Origin: Brachypterus glaber
Lineage: Eukaryota; Arthropoda; Insecta; Coleoptera; Kateretidae
DNA length: 64,000 nt
Direction: 5' to 3'
NCBI GenBank assembly: GCA_958510825.1
Contig: OY294044.1
Coordinates: 71,436,095 to 71,500,094, forward strand
A program made the translations under genes and the position numbers. Of this stretch, positions 12,331 to 23,134 are shown one piece after another. The notes beneath the pieces were generated by a model, which worked only from the letters and a program-made list of their open reading frames with translations, was not told the origin of the DNA and searched no databases. How positions within the stretch are numbered: position 1 is the first letter of the stretch; every line of letters begins with the position of its first letter.

Positions 12331-12400
12331 AGATTTGTGTATATCGGTATATAATAGAGATAAAATCTGCCAAGCGCTTTCGGCTATTACGACATCATCA
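12331..12400 (-). ncRNA. Degenerate hammerhead-like motif
   Basis: On the minus strand TTGATGATG precedes a weak stem II, then GAA and the palindrome AGCGCT followed by T, the arrangement of a minimal stem III plus a UH cleavage site. Stem II pairing is imperfect and the first core base is T instead of C, so activity is doubtful. Confidence 0.3.
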
Positions 12401-12629
12401 AAGGGCTAAGCTCTGAAAAAATAACATTTACATGAACGGTTGTTCAAAATTTTTTTTTTATATAAATGTTTGTCAGCTTACTTGTCAGAGGTTTCTCACT
12501 AGCAATATACATAACTGGGATTAAAATTGTGCTTTCTTAAGTAAAACATAAATTATATTGAATTAAAATCGCAAAAATTAGAAATATCATCTCAAATTCT
12601 TCTTCTTCTTCTTTTTCGTTTCGAGGATT

Positions 12630-12680
12630 GTTTTGGTGATGGCGTAATAGCCGAAAGCGCTTGGCAGATTTTATCTCTAT
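12630..12680 (+). ncRNA. Degenerate hammerhead-like motif, opposite copy
   Basis: Stem II is perfect here (GGC 12641-12643, loop GTAATA, GCC 12650-12652), followed by GAA, AGCGCT and T. The upstream core reads GGTGAT instead of CTGANGA, so this copy is probably inactive. Confidence 0.3.
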
Positions 12681-12710
12681 TATATACCGATATACACAAA
12701 TCTTGTTTTA

Positions 12711-13124
12711 CTCTATATTCAATTGATTATATCGTTTTAATGGGTAATTTTGGGCATATATTTTTGTTTTAAAAAATGCAAAATGATGAAAAAAAAAATG
12801 ATAAAAGCTGATTTCTAAGTTTTATTTCTTCAAATATCAAATAAATAAATACTTTTTAAAACTCATTATATTAATAAAAGGAAACATTTTAGTTATTCAG
12901 AATACCTATATTGGACCAGAAAAAAAAGCATAAATTAAATTTTTTCTAAAATATTATAGATATAGGTATAATAATATATACATTCTATACATATATATAC
13001 ATATATATTATTTATTTATTTATTTTATAAATCTACGCATATATAATACCCAAAACATAGTATAGGATTTTTGAAAGAATAAATGTCATAATTTTTAATA
13101 ATTCTGCTTCAGTATCTTCCGAAT
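12711..13124. other. AT-rich spacer
   Basis: Very AT-rich, with a TATA-type run near 12960-13025. No gene. Confidence 0.5.
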
Positions 13125-13178
13125 TAGTGAAACAATATAAAGAACTTTCACTTTCGGGTTTAGACCGTGTTAATGGAT

Positions 13179-13238
13179 TTTCACTTTCCGACGTTTCGTC
13201 TCTTACTACTAGAGACATCTTCAGGGATTAATCTGAAA
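13179..13238 (-). ncRNA. Hammerhead-like ribozyme, core intact
   Basis: Minus-strand order: TTTCA, internal loop, TCC, core CTGAAGA, stem II GTCTC with loop TAGTAGTAA and GAGAC, GAA, then ACGT-C, then GGA, loop, TGAAA. This is a type I layout with stem I (TTTCA/TGAAA and TCC/GGA), a minimal palindromic stem III (ACGT) and a GTC cleavage triplet. One extra T lies between the core and stem II and must be accommodated. Hammerheads of this kind are known from Penelope-like elements. Confidence 0.6.
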
Positions 13239-13267
13239 CTAAGTTTCGAATCAACTTGTGTCACTAT

Positions 13268-13526
13268 TTATGACGAGTTGTGGTTATTCACCCGTGACGA
13301 GCTTTTTCCTATCAAAGACTTCCATATTGCAGGTAAGTGGTAACCAGTGTTCCGATTGATATTGTTAGGATGCTTGATGATTTCTATCGATTCCCGTATC
13401 TTCCTTGGCATTTTTCTGTTTTCTGTTAATATTTGTTTTGTTTCAGACAAATTGATTTTATGACCTGTTTCATGTACATGTTCGGCTACTGCCGATAAGG
13501 AAATTTGTTTCTTTCTTATATTGCCC
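13268..13526 (-). pseudogene. GIY-YIG endonuclease C-terminal fragment, inverted copy
   Basis: The minus strand encodes the same about 84 residues as the end of the plus-strand frame, starting at NIRKKQ. It covers only the end of the GIY-YIG domain, including the EHVHETGH segment with two potential zinc-binding histidines. The GVY and YIG motifs are absent because the inverted arm stops before them. One substitution (asparagine for aspartate in the NRDTGYH segment) separates it from the plus copy. Confidence 0.75.
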
Positions 13527-13927
13527 AAAAATTAGGTCAATGTTTGACTTCAACAAAAGACAAAATACCCCTGAGTTCAGAAGGCGTATATAAAATACCC
13601 TGCTCCTGTGGTACGGTTTACATAGGTGAAACTAAGAGAAAAATTTCTACAAGACTTCAAGAGCATGAGCGCAATATAAGAAAGAAACAAATTTCCTTAT
13701 CGGCAGTAGCCGAACATGTACATGAAACAGGTCATAAAATCAATTTGTCTGAAACAAAACAAATATTAACAGAAAACAGAAAAATGCCAAGGAAGATACG
13801 GGAATCGATAGAAATCATCAAGCATCCTAACAATATCAATCGGGACACTGGTTACCACTTACCTGCAATATGGAAGTCTTTGATAGGAAAAAGCTCGTCA
13901 CGGGTGAATAACCACAACTCGTCATAA
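13527..13927 (+). pseudogene. Penelope-like GIY-YIG endonuclease, C-terminal part
   Basis: The frame runs open to the stop at 13927. It has the GIY-YIG signature as EGVYKIPCSCGTVYIGET (GVY at residues 27-29, YIG at 39-41 counted from an apparent start at 13505), a catalytic-type arginine in STRLQEH, and a CxC plus HxxxxxH set that Penelope-like nucleases use for zinc binding. In intact elements this nuclease follows the reverse transcriptase and cuts target DNA. The first seven or so residues of the apparent frame come from the inverted arm, so they are junction artefacts. Because the reverse transcriptase is missing, this is a fragment. Confidence 0.85.
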
Positions 13928-13956
13928 ATAGTGACACAAGTTGATTCGAAACTTAG

Positions 13957-14016
13957 TTTCAGATTAATCCCTGAATATGTCTCTAGTAGTAAGAGACGAA
14001 ACGTCGGAAAGTGAAA
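13957..14016 (+). ncRNA. Hammerhead-like ribozyme, core mutated
   Basis: Same architecture as the minus-strand copy, but the core reads CTGAATA instead of CTGAAGA. The changed base corresponds to G8 of the hammerhead, the guanosine involved in catalysis, so this copy is predicted to be inactive. Confidence 0.6.
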
Positions 14017-14103
14017 ATCCATTAACACGGTCTAAACCCGAAAGTGAAAGTTCTTTATATCTTAATGGCCGTGAAAGCTTAAAATCTAAAATAGTGAAAC
14101 AAT

Positions 14104-14451
14104 TTTAAAAAGTAAAATTTTTTTTTAATTGTCATTAAATATCGTTTAAAATAATATGTAATAAGACTTATCTTACTTTTTACCAGTAGTAGTTTTTACT
14201 ATTTCGAGAAAATTTGAAACGATTTTTAATTTAACCTCATCATAATCAGCATAAAAAGAGCTTTTAAATGAGTCGTTACATGTCCTATATTACTGTTTTC
14301 TGAATGAATATTTTTGCAAAATTACAAATTTTAAAATAATTCAACTATTTGTGCTCCATTATCTCGAGATTTAGCAAACCGATTTTTGATTGCGAATCAC
14401 CATTGTATTAAGCATGAAAAATCTTTAAAATTACATGTAACATGTCCTATG
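14104..14451. other. No recognisable feature
   Basis: AT-rich flank without an ORF or repeat I can define. Confidence 0.5.
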
Positions 14452-14527
14452 CTGCCTTCCTAAGCTGAAAGGTCATATCTGTGTATGTTAAACTTATGTA
14501 GATAGGACCTTTCAGGTTAGCAGGGCA
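14452..14527. repeat. 76-bp hairpin (short MITE)
   Basis: CTGCCTTCCTAAGCTGAAAG at the left mirrors CTGCCCTGCTAACCTGAAAG read from the right, leaving a loop of about 20 bases. Confidence 0.65.
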
Positions 14528-15470
14528 GTATGTGCTTGGATCGTTAACAACGCCAGTATAGATATTCCGAATTTATATGTTCAAAACGTACAACAAATCA
14601 GTTAAAAAAAAAGCGCCAGATAGATTTTTTTTTAATTTTCACCCAAAATGTTCTAGCGACATGACTAATCAATTCATAAAGAAAAATTTTGGTTTTTCGA
14701 TAAAAAATAATTAAAACGCGAAAAACGAAGACGAACGCACTACAATGGGTTAGAACTTAAATTAAATAAAAGCGCTTACTTTGAATTATACAATTTGTTT
14801 TATTGAGTTTTAAAGAAAATTAAATGTAAGATGGCAAGTAAAAATTAAAAATATTTAAAATATTAAAAATAATGAAAAATACTAATATCTACTGATTTCA
14901 TGGAAAGTACTAATTGAATCTGAAATATGTTTTTTAATTAGTTGGATATGTTTTTATTAAGTGTTTATCACAAGTATGACAAATACTTGTTTTTTTCATT
15001 TAAGGTCATTCAAAAATAAAAAGGCCAAGTTTAAAACATGAATCATCCAAATTTGTAAAATTATGTTCCCCAAAAATTAACACTAAACTAACTAAGAATT
15101 TAACCAGTAAAATAAAATATGACAAACAAATCCAACATTTCATTCGTCTTTAGTTTAATTTGATTATAATTTGTAAATTATTTTGAATAAAAAAAAACTG
15201 AAGCGATAAGCAATTTATGCATTTTTAAAAACTTCCTCGTTTGTAAAGTAGTTATTTCAAGGAAAAAGTATTTTTTAGTTATTATCCGTATAAAAATATT
15301 TTATTACAATTTAGACTTTTATTTGCTTATTTTCTTAGTTGCATTAAAACTCAAGAAATTATTTAAGTTTCAAGTCATTTTTCCCGACTCGGAGGTATAT
15401 ATAATTTACAACAAACCGTAAAAGTACATAATGCTTCGCATTTGATAATGTATTATGCAATGATAAAAAA
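14528..15470. other. No recognisable gene
   Basis: AT-rich sequence with no ORF of note. Confidence 0.5.
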
Positions 15471-16562
15471 ATGTAAAAATAGTACAACCAAACGTTGTTT
15501 TAACAATTTTGAGGTATATACACTGAGATAAATTTTTACATCCACGTGCATGGGTAATTTACTTGCAGCTGCTGCTGATGTGAATTTACACTCGAAGCGT
15601 TAATATAAATGCGGTGTGTATTATATTTTTACATCCAGTGTGTAAAGTTTACACTAACGCGTAAATATACTTTTTACCTAAAACCCCTGAATTTATTAAA
15701 AAAAATAGAACAACCATTTTGTTATTTTTCTATTTATGAATGGTGTTTTATGGAAAAACTACGCAACAGAAAAATAAAACGCATATTCGTAATCAGCGCT
15801 AAAAAATCCTCATCTTGTTTCTCTTAATCAATCAATCAATCAATCAATCAATCAGCGCTACAAAAAGTACCAATATAAAATAGAAACAGAAAACATACAC
15901 AAGTCTTAACAACTCAAAATTTGCAGGCCAGTGTTACCGCCTAAATAAGTAAAATATTATAAAATGTATGATATTGTATTAATCACACTTTTTAAATATT
16001 TACTTTTAATCAACACTTACCAATTATTTCTTTGAAAGATCTAGCACACACAAAATTATACGTACGCTCTTACAAACGTAAACAATTATAATTGTCGACA
16101 GCCACCAGACTCGATGAAGCAGGAATTCTGGCTTCTCGAGTCACGTGACTAGCTTAACGCCCGCGATTGGCTGGCTTGTACACACAAAAGTGTGATTTTT
16201 AAACTTCGGGTGTATTGTTGCTAAAGGTATGTTTATAAAAATACACTTTCTTGAGCTCCGAGTGTATTGTTGCAGAAGGTATGGATGTAAAAATACACAC
16301 TCTAGGTCAAAATCACCTCACCTGTGTAGTGTCACATCAATGTACATTTATATAAAGGTGTAAAATTTACACATTTATAGAGTGTATTTTTTTACACCTT
16401 TTCAATGTAATTTCTTTCAGTGTAATACCATTATAACGTTATATTAATAGTCTATTAAAATTGTAGATTCATATTGTTTAATAATACAACAACGGTGTTG
16501 TAATTTTTTGAGGAAGGATAATTAATAAAGATGGCGAAAATCAGCTGACTCTTATAAATGTG
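15471..16562 (+). repeat. Dispersed repeat (family of 56778-57001) split by an insertion
   Basis: The left piece (to 15520) contains AGTACAACCAAACGTTGTT and the right piece (from 16423) contains ATTGTAGATTCATATTG and a GAGGAAGGAT word. The same blocks lie adjacent at 56778-57001, so the family is one continuous repeat and this copy was interrupted. Confidence 0.75.
15521..16422. mobile_element. 902-bp nested TA-target transposon
   Basis: The ends read CACTGAGATAAATTTTTACA and CACTGAAAGAAATTACAT inward, flanked by TA on both sides. The homologous repeat at 56778-57001 shows the empty site with a single TA. The interior repeats TTTACAC/GTGTAAA words, has two tandem 58-bp-scale units around GTGTATTGTTGC (about 16208 and 16268), and an (AATC)n run at 15828-15853. 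No transposase frame. TA target and short ends fit a Tc1/mariner-type non-autonomous element. Confidence 0.8.
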
Positions 16563-16599
16563 TGATAAAGAGACATTTAAGAGGTAATTCTTCGTTAAA

Positions 16600-17110
16600 A
16601 AATATGAAAAAAAGTTCCTAAAAATGGTGGTGCGGAAATGAGCCCTAAGGGAGCCACGACCCTCCTAAGGGTACATCTAAAAAGTAGTTTTTATTTAATA
16701 TTTCTGAAACCCTATAAACCACAGTAACAAATTTTTGCACATTCCTTAACATTGATAAAGGCTATCATTTCATGTAATTTCTATTTGGTAATTTTAACCA
16801 GGGACGTGCGAAATGGGGGGGGGGGGGCTATGTCACTTTTTTGCCTCAAACCTTTTTATCCGTAACTTTTTTGACATTTTCTCAATAAAATATTAATATT
16901 TATTTAAAAATACATAAAAAAGGTACTTTTTATGTAACAGTGTAGGGCCAACCGTTTTCGAGAAAATTGCAGTTAAAGAGGTAATTTCACGTTCTGAAAC
17001 ATAGAAAAATAGAAACTAAAAAATACACCAATAAAAAAATACAATACTACAGAAAGATTCTACATTAAAAATTACGAAAAAAAACTTAAAATTATTAAGC
17101 TTAAAGTGTA
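16600..17110 (+). repeat. Degenerate dispersed repeat family R, copy 1
   Basis: Words such as GTGCGAAA next to a G run, AAAAAGGTACTTTTTATG and AACCGTTTTCGAGAAAA match the reverse complement of 26100-26400. No coding sequence. The G run at 16818-16827 is part of the family. Confidence 0.5.
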
Positions 17111-18087
17111 GCCAAGTTATCGTTTTCACAAATTTTCCGGAAGTAAAAAAACACAAATTTCAACATTTTTGTACGCAGGACGCAGTACAAAGTATTCTAG
17201 ATATAGAGCGACGAAGAGATGAAAAAGCAAAAATAAATAAATAACCAAAATTACATTATGTAAGCTAAGAATATTTAGTTTATAACTTGCCTTTATATTT
17301 TAGAAAACTAAATTTAATTTACGGAAATATGAGTTAATATATTTTTAAATTTTAAAAATGTATTTTGAAAATTTACAGTAAACGTTTAAAATATTATTTT
17401 TCGGGACATTTATTGCACGAAAATGGTTATAAAACTGAAAGTAAAAAAGTTCATTAAGGAAAAAACATTTTAACAAAAATAAAACCAACATTTTTAGCTT
17501 AATTTATCTTCTACACTGTAAAACAAATAGAAACTTATTGCCATAAACTGATTCGTAAAATTGTCCATAGAACCATTATGTAAAATACTATGAACCGACA
17601 AATAATTTTTTGTAAAATAATTTAGTCCGTAACTGTTTATATACATGTATGTAATTTTAAATAATTTTACATTAATGTTATAATTCTGTGTAATTTTAAA
17701 TTAATTCACATCGCTTTACAAACTTTTATCAGTCTTTTACATTATTTTACAATAAGTTAAATTTATTTACACACATTTATACAAATTTATGAATTAAACA
17801 TAGTCAAGTAAAGCAAAATTAACGTATTTTGACATTATTTTACATGGTTATAAAAATATATTGCGAATAAAAATGTTTTTTGCACGACCGGAAATAAAAC
17901 CTTATTTTATTCCCCTTTTTCGGGACTAAACCTACTGCTTTACTCCCGCATCATATTAGCCACGACAGCTGTCGAGTATACACTTTCAACTTGATATATA
18001 GATGGCAATAAATTTAAAATAGCCTCTGCTGCCTGTTTCCCAATAACCACCATGGTGTCAGTTTCGTTAGGCTGCAAAATTATTTTA
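17111..18087. repeat. AT-rich stretch with TTTTACAT words
   Basis: From about 17560 to 17850 TTTTACAT and its reverse ATGTAAAA recur about ten times without strict period, similar to the array at 19800-20060. Nothing coding. Confidence 0.45.
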
Positions 18088-18091
18088 TCAA

Positions 18092-18696
18092 CCCTCTGCC
18101 ACAGACACCTTATCAATGAAATTTTACCACAGACACGGCGTAAAAATTACGCCTCCCTTTAAACAATTTAAAAGTCGAACAACATTTTTAAAATTTTCAC
18201 TATTTATTGTTAAACGTGTTCTTTATAGCTTTAATTAACTAATTATAAATGCAATAGAACATAATATTTAAATGAGTTATTTATATTATATAATTTGTGC
18301 TATAATTTTATTTCTGTTAATATTTACTTCCTTTATTTAAATAACTTAGTAGAAGAAAGAAAAATATTTACAAGATAAAATTAAAAACTTAATCATAAAT
18401 AAACAACATAAGCATACAATTCTAAAAAAATAATATAATTTTAATTGCAATAGATAAAACCTTCTTTTTATCATTGCGTACTTACAGACACGGCGTATTT
18501 TTTACGCCTCCAAAATTTTAATGAAACCGTGGAAAATCACTGTGTAACATACCAACTTCTCCGTTCGAATTTGGGGCTTAAACTGAATGTCCGAAAGGTA
18601 CTGAGATGCGGAAAGCCGTAGTTAGTCGGAGTTGGGAGAAATTACAAATTGCATACTATCCAGGCGTAAAATCTACGCCGTGTCTGTGGCAGAGGG
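18092..18696. mobile_element. piggyBac-type MITE with reiterated palindrome
   Basis: Ends CCCTCTGCCACAGACAC in both orientations, followed on the right by TTAA (18697-18700) and preceded on the left by TCAA (18088-18091), a decayed TTAA duplication. The palindrome GGCGTAAAAATTACGCC or a variant occurs three times, near 18138, 18489 and 18663. No ORF. TTAA targets and CCC ends are typical of piggyBac-like elements. Confidence 0.7.
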
Positions 18697-18700
18697 TTAA

Positions 18701-19800
18701 AATTCATATTTATTATTAAAGTTTCTTAAAAACATTGTAAAATTTATTCTGCTATGTTCCAAACGAACTACTGTGGGTCACTCATGATCGCTCAGCGTTT
18801 CTCATTTGTTATGACCGACAATACCAAGATTCCGCCATAGCACATGTCCGCTTTGGCGCTGTTGAACAGTCAATCGAATTTTTAAAAATATCATTCACAT
18901 ATTGATCAAATAGTGAGAAAATGAATGACACTTTTCTGAATAGAAATATATTTTTTTTGCCAAAAGACCTTTCAGAAGAAAAAAAATATACACACAGATT
19001 AACTTTGTAACACTATTTTATAGCAAATAAGGCAACAAAAAAAAATGCCCAGATGGTCGTATAGAAAAAAAAAACAATTGCAAACGCAAACCTGTAATTT
19101 CGCGATTCAATTTAATTTTAAAAGAAATTGCAAAAATGGATTAATTGGTTTTGTATACATATTTTAATTTAAATTTTATGTGAATATATGTAGTTTCTGC
19201 GGGAGTAAAACAACCAGTTACTCCCTTGATATATAAATAACTATACTAATAAAAAAAGGAATATTTTGTATATACCTAAAACCATTTTATTGCTTAAATA
19301 TACATTGTATTTATTAAACTGACTGGATACAGGACAAAGTCGACCAAAGCTGACAAGGCCCATGTCGATTCGTTATGTTTTGACTATCCCGAGCCCTTAA
19401 TTTCCTATTTGTGAAACGTTTTATAGCTTTTTTTTAATTTTTCCGACCGGGGATTAGAAAACCAGCCTGTGCCTGATTATAATATAGTTTTAATATAAAA
19501 ATTATTTAGGTACTCGTATTATAATAATAATTTTATATAAATAAATCATATTTTACAGTATAATATTTCCGCAACTAGGAATAATATCTACAACGACAAA
19601 GTATACATGAGCCACATAATACTTTATGAAATCTTACAATACATTGTATTTTATGTATTTTATGTTGGAAATAGATTTATTTTCCTAGTCGTAACAATTC
19701 TCTGTTACATTTAAACAAAAGTATTCTTAAGTAGAATAAATGTTACCTTATTATACTCCACACGCGCTAGAAGACTAGGAAGGGTCTTGCAAAACCGGGT
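18701..19800. other. No recognisable gene
   Basis: AT-rich. I see no coherent ORF or repeat. Confidence 0.5.
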
Positions 19801-20060
19801 AGTATGGTACTACAAAATAATGTAAAAATACATGAATTTACATAGTACGGAATAGTAAATTTACTATTCTGGACTATGCATAATTTATGAATTTATGTAA
19901 AATAATGTAAAATAATGTAAAAGAATGTAAAAGAATGTAAAAGAATGTAAAAGAATGTAATTAATGTAAAAGAATGTAAAATAATGTAAAAACATGTAAA
20001 ATAATGTAAAAAAATATATTTACATTGATTTACATCTTTTTACATGATTTTACAATGTGG
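19800..20060 (+). repeat. ATGTAAA-type tandem array
   Basis: From 19895 about twelve units of roughly 10 bp (AATGTAAAAG, AATGTAAAAT) run head to tail, then flip to TTTACAT units near 20030. The left edge contains TTACTATTCTGGACTATG, which links it to the minisatellite at 20474. Confidence 0.8.
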
Positions 20061-20460
20061 GGCTATGTTATTTTAAGATGCGCTTTGGACAATAACCAAG
20101 AGGCGTCACATCATGAGACGGACCGTTTAATATTGTTATTGTTAGAAAGATAGCGACGCATGCTGCCAGGTTAAAAAGTGTTAAAAGTGTAAAAAAAAGG
20201 TAAATATTATTTATCTATGATATTTAAATGCTTTATTTGTGGTCTAAACTTTACGTTCATTATAAATTACGATCTTTATCAACCAATAGATCTTTAAAGA
20301 AAGATGTAAGCAGTTTATACTCGTACTAAGGGTGCAAATCGTTTGGTTTATTAAACCAAATGAACTTCACGCTACGATATTTCAAAAAAGCTTTGACACA
20401 GAGACTTGTAATTTGGAACTAACATTTTCTAAGTAGTAAATATTTTTTTCAAATTTCAAG

Positions 20461-20705
20461 TCCAAACCATTCTGGACTATGTAATTTTTAGCGTTCCGGT
20501 CTATGCAAAATATTACCATTCTGGACTATGTAATTTTTACCGTTCCGGTCTATGCAAAATATTACCATTATGGACTATGTAATTTTTACTGTTCCGGTCT
20601 ATGCAAAACATTACCATTACGGACTATGTAATTTTTACTATTCCGGTCTATGGCAACATATTACCATGTACGGAATATGTAATTTATTGTAATTTATTTT
20701 TACCG
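20461..20705 (+). repeat. 49-bp minisatellite, about five units
   Basis: The word GGACTATG starts at 20474, 20523, 20572 and 20621, an exact 49-bp spacing, with a fifth diverged unit (GGAATATG) at 20672. Each unit also has GTTCCGGTCTATG or a close variant. Non-coding. Confidence 0.9.
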
Positions 20706-21135
20706 TGTACAGGCCCATTTTTATAAACAGTTGCTGTCATCTGTTTGCTAACACCAAAATAATAATGTAAAGAGAGCCAGTTATCGTGATGGTTTCAGCG
20801 TTCCTAAATTGAATAAATTGCATGATGTCAATAATATCAGGTTTTAAGTAATTTAACTTAATTTTTAAGGTATGTTTCGACTCATATTTTTTATATAACG
20901 ATCGATTAATACGTTTTTAAAAAAAAAGGCCATGCATCCTAATAAATTACTTTAAATTGGAATCGGATTTTGACTTTTTATGACCTACAATTTTGACACA
21001 AGATTTAATCTTTTAATATGCAGTTTTACAAAACCGGTTAGTCATGATGGCTACAAAACCAAGTACCCACATTACGTGACAAAAATTCAGATACTTCAAA
21101 GGAAGTAGATATTGACGATGCGTTTCTTTATTCTA
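20706..21135. other. No recognisable feature
   Basis: AT-rich. AACCAAGTACCCA near 21058 recurs inverted near 21533, a weak sign of a larger decayed element. Confidence 0.4.
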
Positions 21136-21261
21136 CCCTACTACGCTAGAAAGCAGTAACCCCATTTGTCATCTAGCGACGTTTTGACGTCAACTCTGAT
21201 GTAGTATTTTGAAAACGCTGCTATGCGACAAATGCAGTTAGTGCTTTCTAGCGTAGTAGGG
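21136..21261. mobile_element. 126-bp MITE
   Basis: CCCTACTACGCTAGAAAGCA is repeated exactly in inverted orientation at both ends. Similarity continues inward for about 50 bp, including ATTTGTC. No ORF. Confidence 0.8.
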
Positions 21262-22632
21262 CAGTATTGCGATAAATTGTTTTTAAACTTTGTCGAGTGA
21301 AGGACAGATAAAACGTGGGTCGGACATTAAATGGTCATATGAGGCCTGTAGTGGCTGCGATGAAACTTTTTATATGTGACTTTTTTTCAGAACCGCCTTA
21401 TAAATGTTATTTTTATCCCACTTTTGTGTTCCTATTTCTGGAATACTTTTTTTTTCGCTTATAACTTATTTACATAGTATTTATTACTACCAGGTTTTAC
21501 CATACCAGTTTGACAAAACTGGGTACTTGGTTGAAAGTTTTACAAAAAAAAAATCGATTTGACTATGAAAATATTTTTAACAACTGATAATGGTAGGACA
21601 CAATAAAGTCATTTAGTAATACATTAAAATTAAAAGAATGCTTGCTTCGGTAAAACTGCACTCAATACTACTGAAATCCTGTTCTGTACGACTCTCCCCT
21701 ACATCAATATTCTTGTAGCATTACGGACTAGAAAAGCACAGTTGGTATTACTGGTACACTGCTTTATGGTGTTAAAACCTAGGTGTCATAAAATCTAAGT
21801 AAAGTTTTCTAGTTAAAAAACAGTCTGGTGGTGCCACATTAAAATTTTAAAAATGTAACCGGGGACATAGTGCGGACCATAAATATAATCAAAAGTCATT
21901 ATTTCAATACATTAATAAAAATCGAGTTAATTCAAAATTAGCCATGTTGGAGGTGAGATTGTTAATTTTTTAATTTTTCAACCAAATTATTTATCGGACG
22001 ATAAAAGTGGTTATAAGCAAACTTGTAGCTCTTGAAATTCTCTACAAGTTTCATATATTATAAATTTTCAGATAGTTTGTTAAGGTTACAGAGGGACTTT
22101 CAGCGTCCACTGTAACCGTAAAAAAAATATTTGTGAAAAATTAAAAAAAAATATTCAAACAAAAATTGTTTTTTTTTCCCCTAACAAAATTGGTTATATG
22201 CACTTTTATTGTAAGATGTATATTTAGCGAGATAACCGTACTCACCCCTAAAATTCAAGATAGAGGACACCCCTTACGCATATCGCCGGGTGAAAAACTA
22301 ATAGGAGTGTTCTGTTATTATTCAGTACCACCCTTTAAAATATCAGCCCGTGTAAATTTATTGCAATATAACATAGGAATTTTTGGTTATTTGACTGGAC
22401 TATATGGAAAGTACTACATTTTTTTATAGTGTAAAAGCCTATTTTTCATTTTAACACTGCTGCTGCGTGCTGTGAAATATTCTTGCATTTCATACGGATA
22501 GAGATAAAAAGTAAATTCAATTTGCATCTCCTTTGTAAACAACAGCATAAGTGTTTTTAGCGTAAAATGCATTTTCTATAAAATTTCGCGAAGTTGTTTG
22601 TATTTCATGCCAACTTTTTAAAATAATTATAT
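21262..22632. other. No recognisable gene
   Basis: AT-rich. The 87-codon frame at 22166-22429 has no recognisable domain. A small hairpin lies near 22085-22125 (GGTTACAG against CTGTAACC). Confidence 0.5.
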
Positions 22633-23134
22633 CGTCGGCTTACAAGTAAAAGGCACTAAGTCACTTTTTTGCAAAAATGGTATTTCAATAGCACTGTAGT
22701 TAATTTTTGATGATCTATGTATAGGTAAACCGAACTAACTGCCAAGGGAGTTACCCACTATACAAAACGCACCAATTTGATTTTGATTAAAATTTTATCT
22801 GGCAATAGGCACTAAGTCACTTAGTGCACTTATTGTATTTTACTTGTAGATTATTTCAAATGTTTCTGCACTAAGCGACTTTCTAAAAAGAGTTAATTAA
22901 TAAAAATATGATTGCTTGAATCATTTATTTGATACATTAACTCGTTATTTATTGTACTGACAAACGCATTCAAATTTTAACTGATAGATTATTTTAATTT
23001 TGCTCTTAAATCCTTGGTTACTACATAAATAACAAGAATATAAGAAAAAAACTAAGGTTCGCGACAAGTTCGGAAAACAGCCCTTAGAATTGCACCGTGA
23101 AGTGTTTTATCATTAATTCATTATAATTATTGAC

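Larger units (their letters stand above)
12324..12710. mobile_element. Inverted pair of Penelope-type termini
   Basis: 12324-12397 is the inverted copy of 12637-12710. Each arm contains GTAATAGCCGAAAGCGCTTG followed by an AT-rich end, a layout seen at hammerhead-bearing termini of Penelope-like elements. The sequence between the arms is AT-rich with a TTC run at 12598-12613 and no ORF. I could not find a target duplication. Confidence 0.5.
13137..14091 (+). mobile_element. Penelope-like retroelement with inverted 5' copy
   Basis: A 955-bp insertion flanked by the 12-bp duplication TAGTGAAACAAT at 13125-13136 and 14092-14103. The left part (13137-13526) is an inverted copy of 13671-14060. The plus-oriented part carries GIY-YIG coding sequence, then a hammerhead-like motif, then about 31 bases of 3' end. 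Penelope-like elements are known to carry inverted partial copies at the 5' side, and because one duplication encloses both orientations, a single insertion event is the simplest explanation. The reverse transcriptase domain is missing, so the copy is strongly 5'-truncated. Confidence 0.8.

Noticed and set aside
19895..20050. CRISPR-like array
   Set aside because: Units are about 10 bp and contiguous with no spacers. This is a simple tandem repeat.
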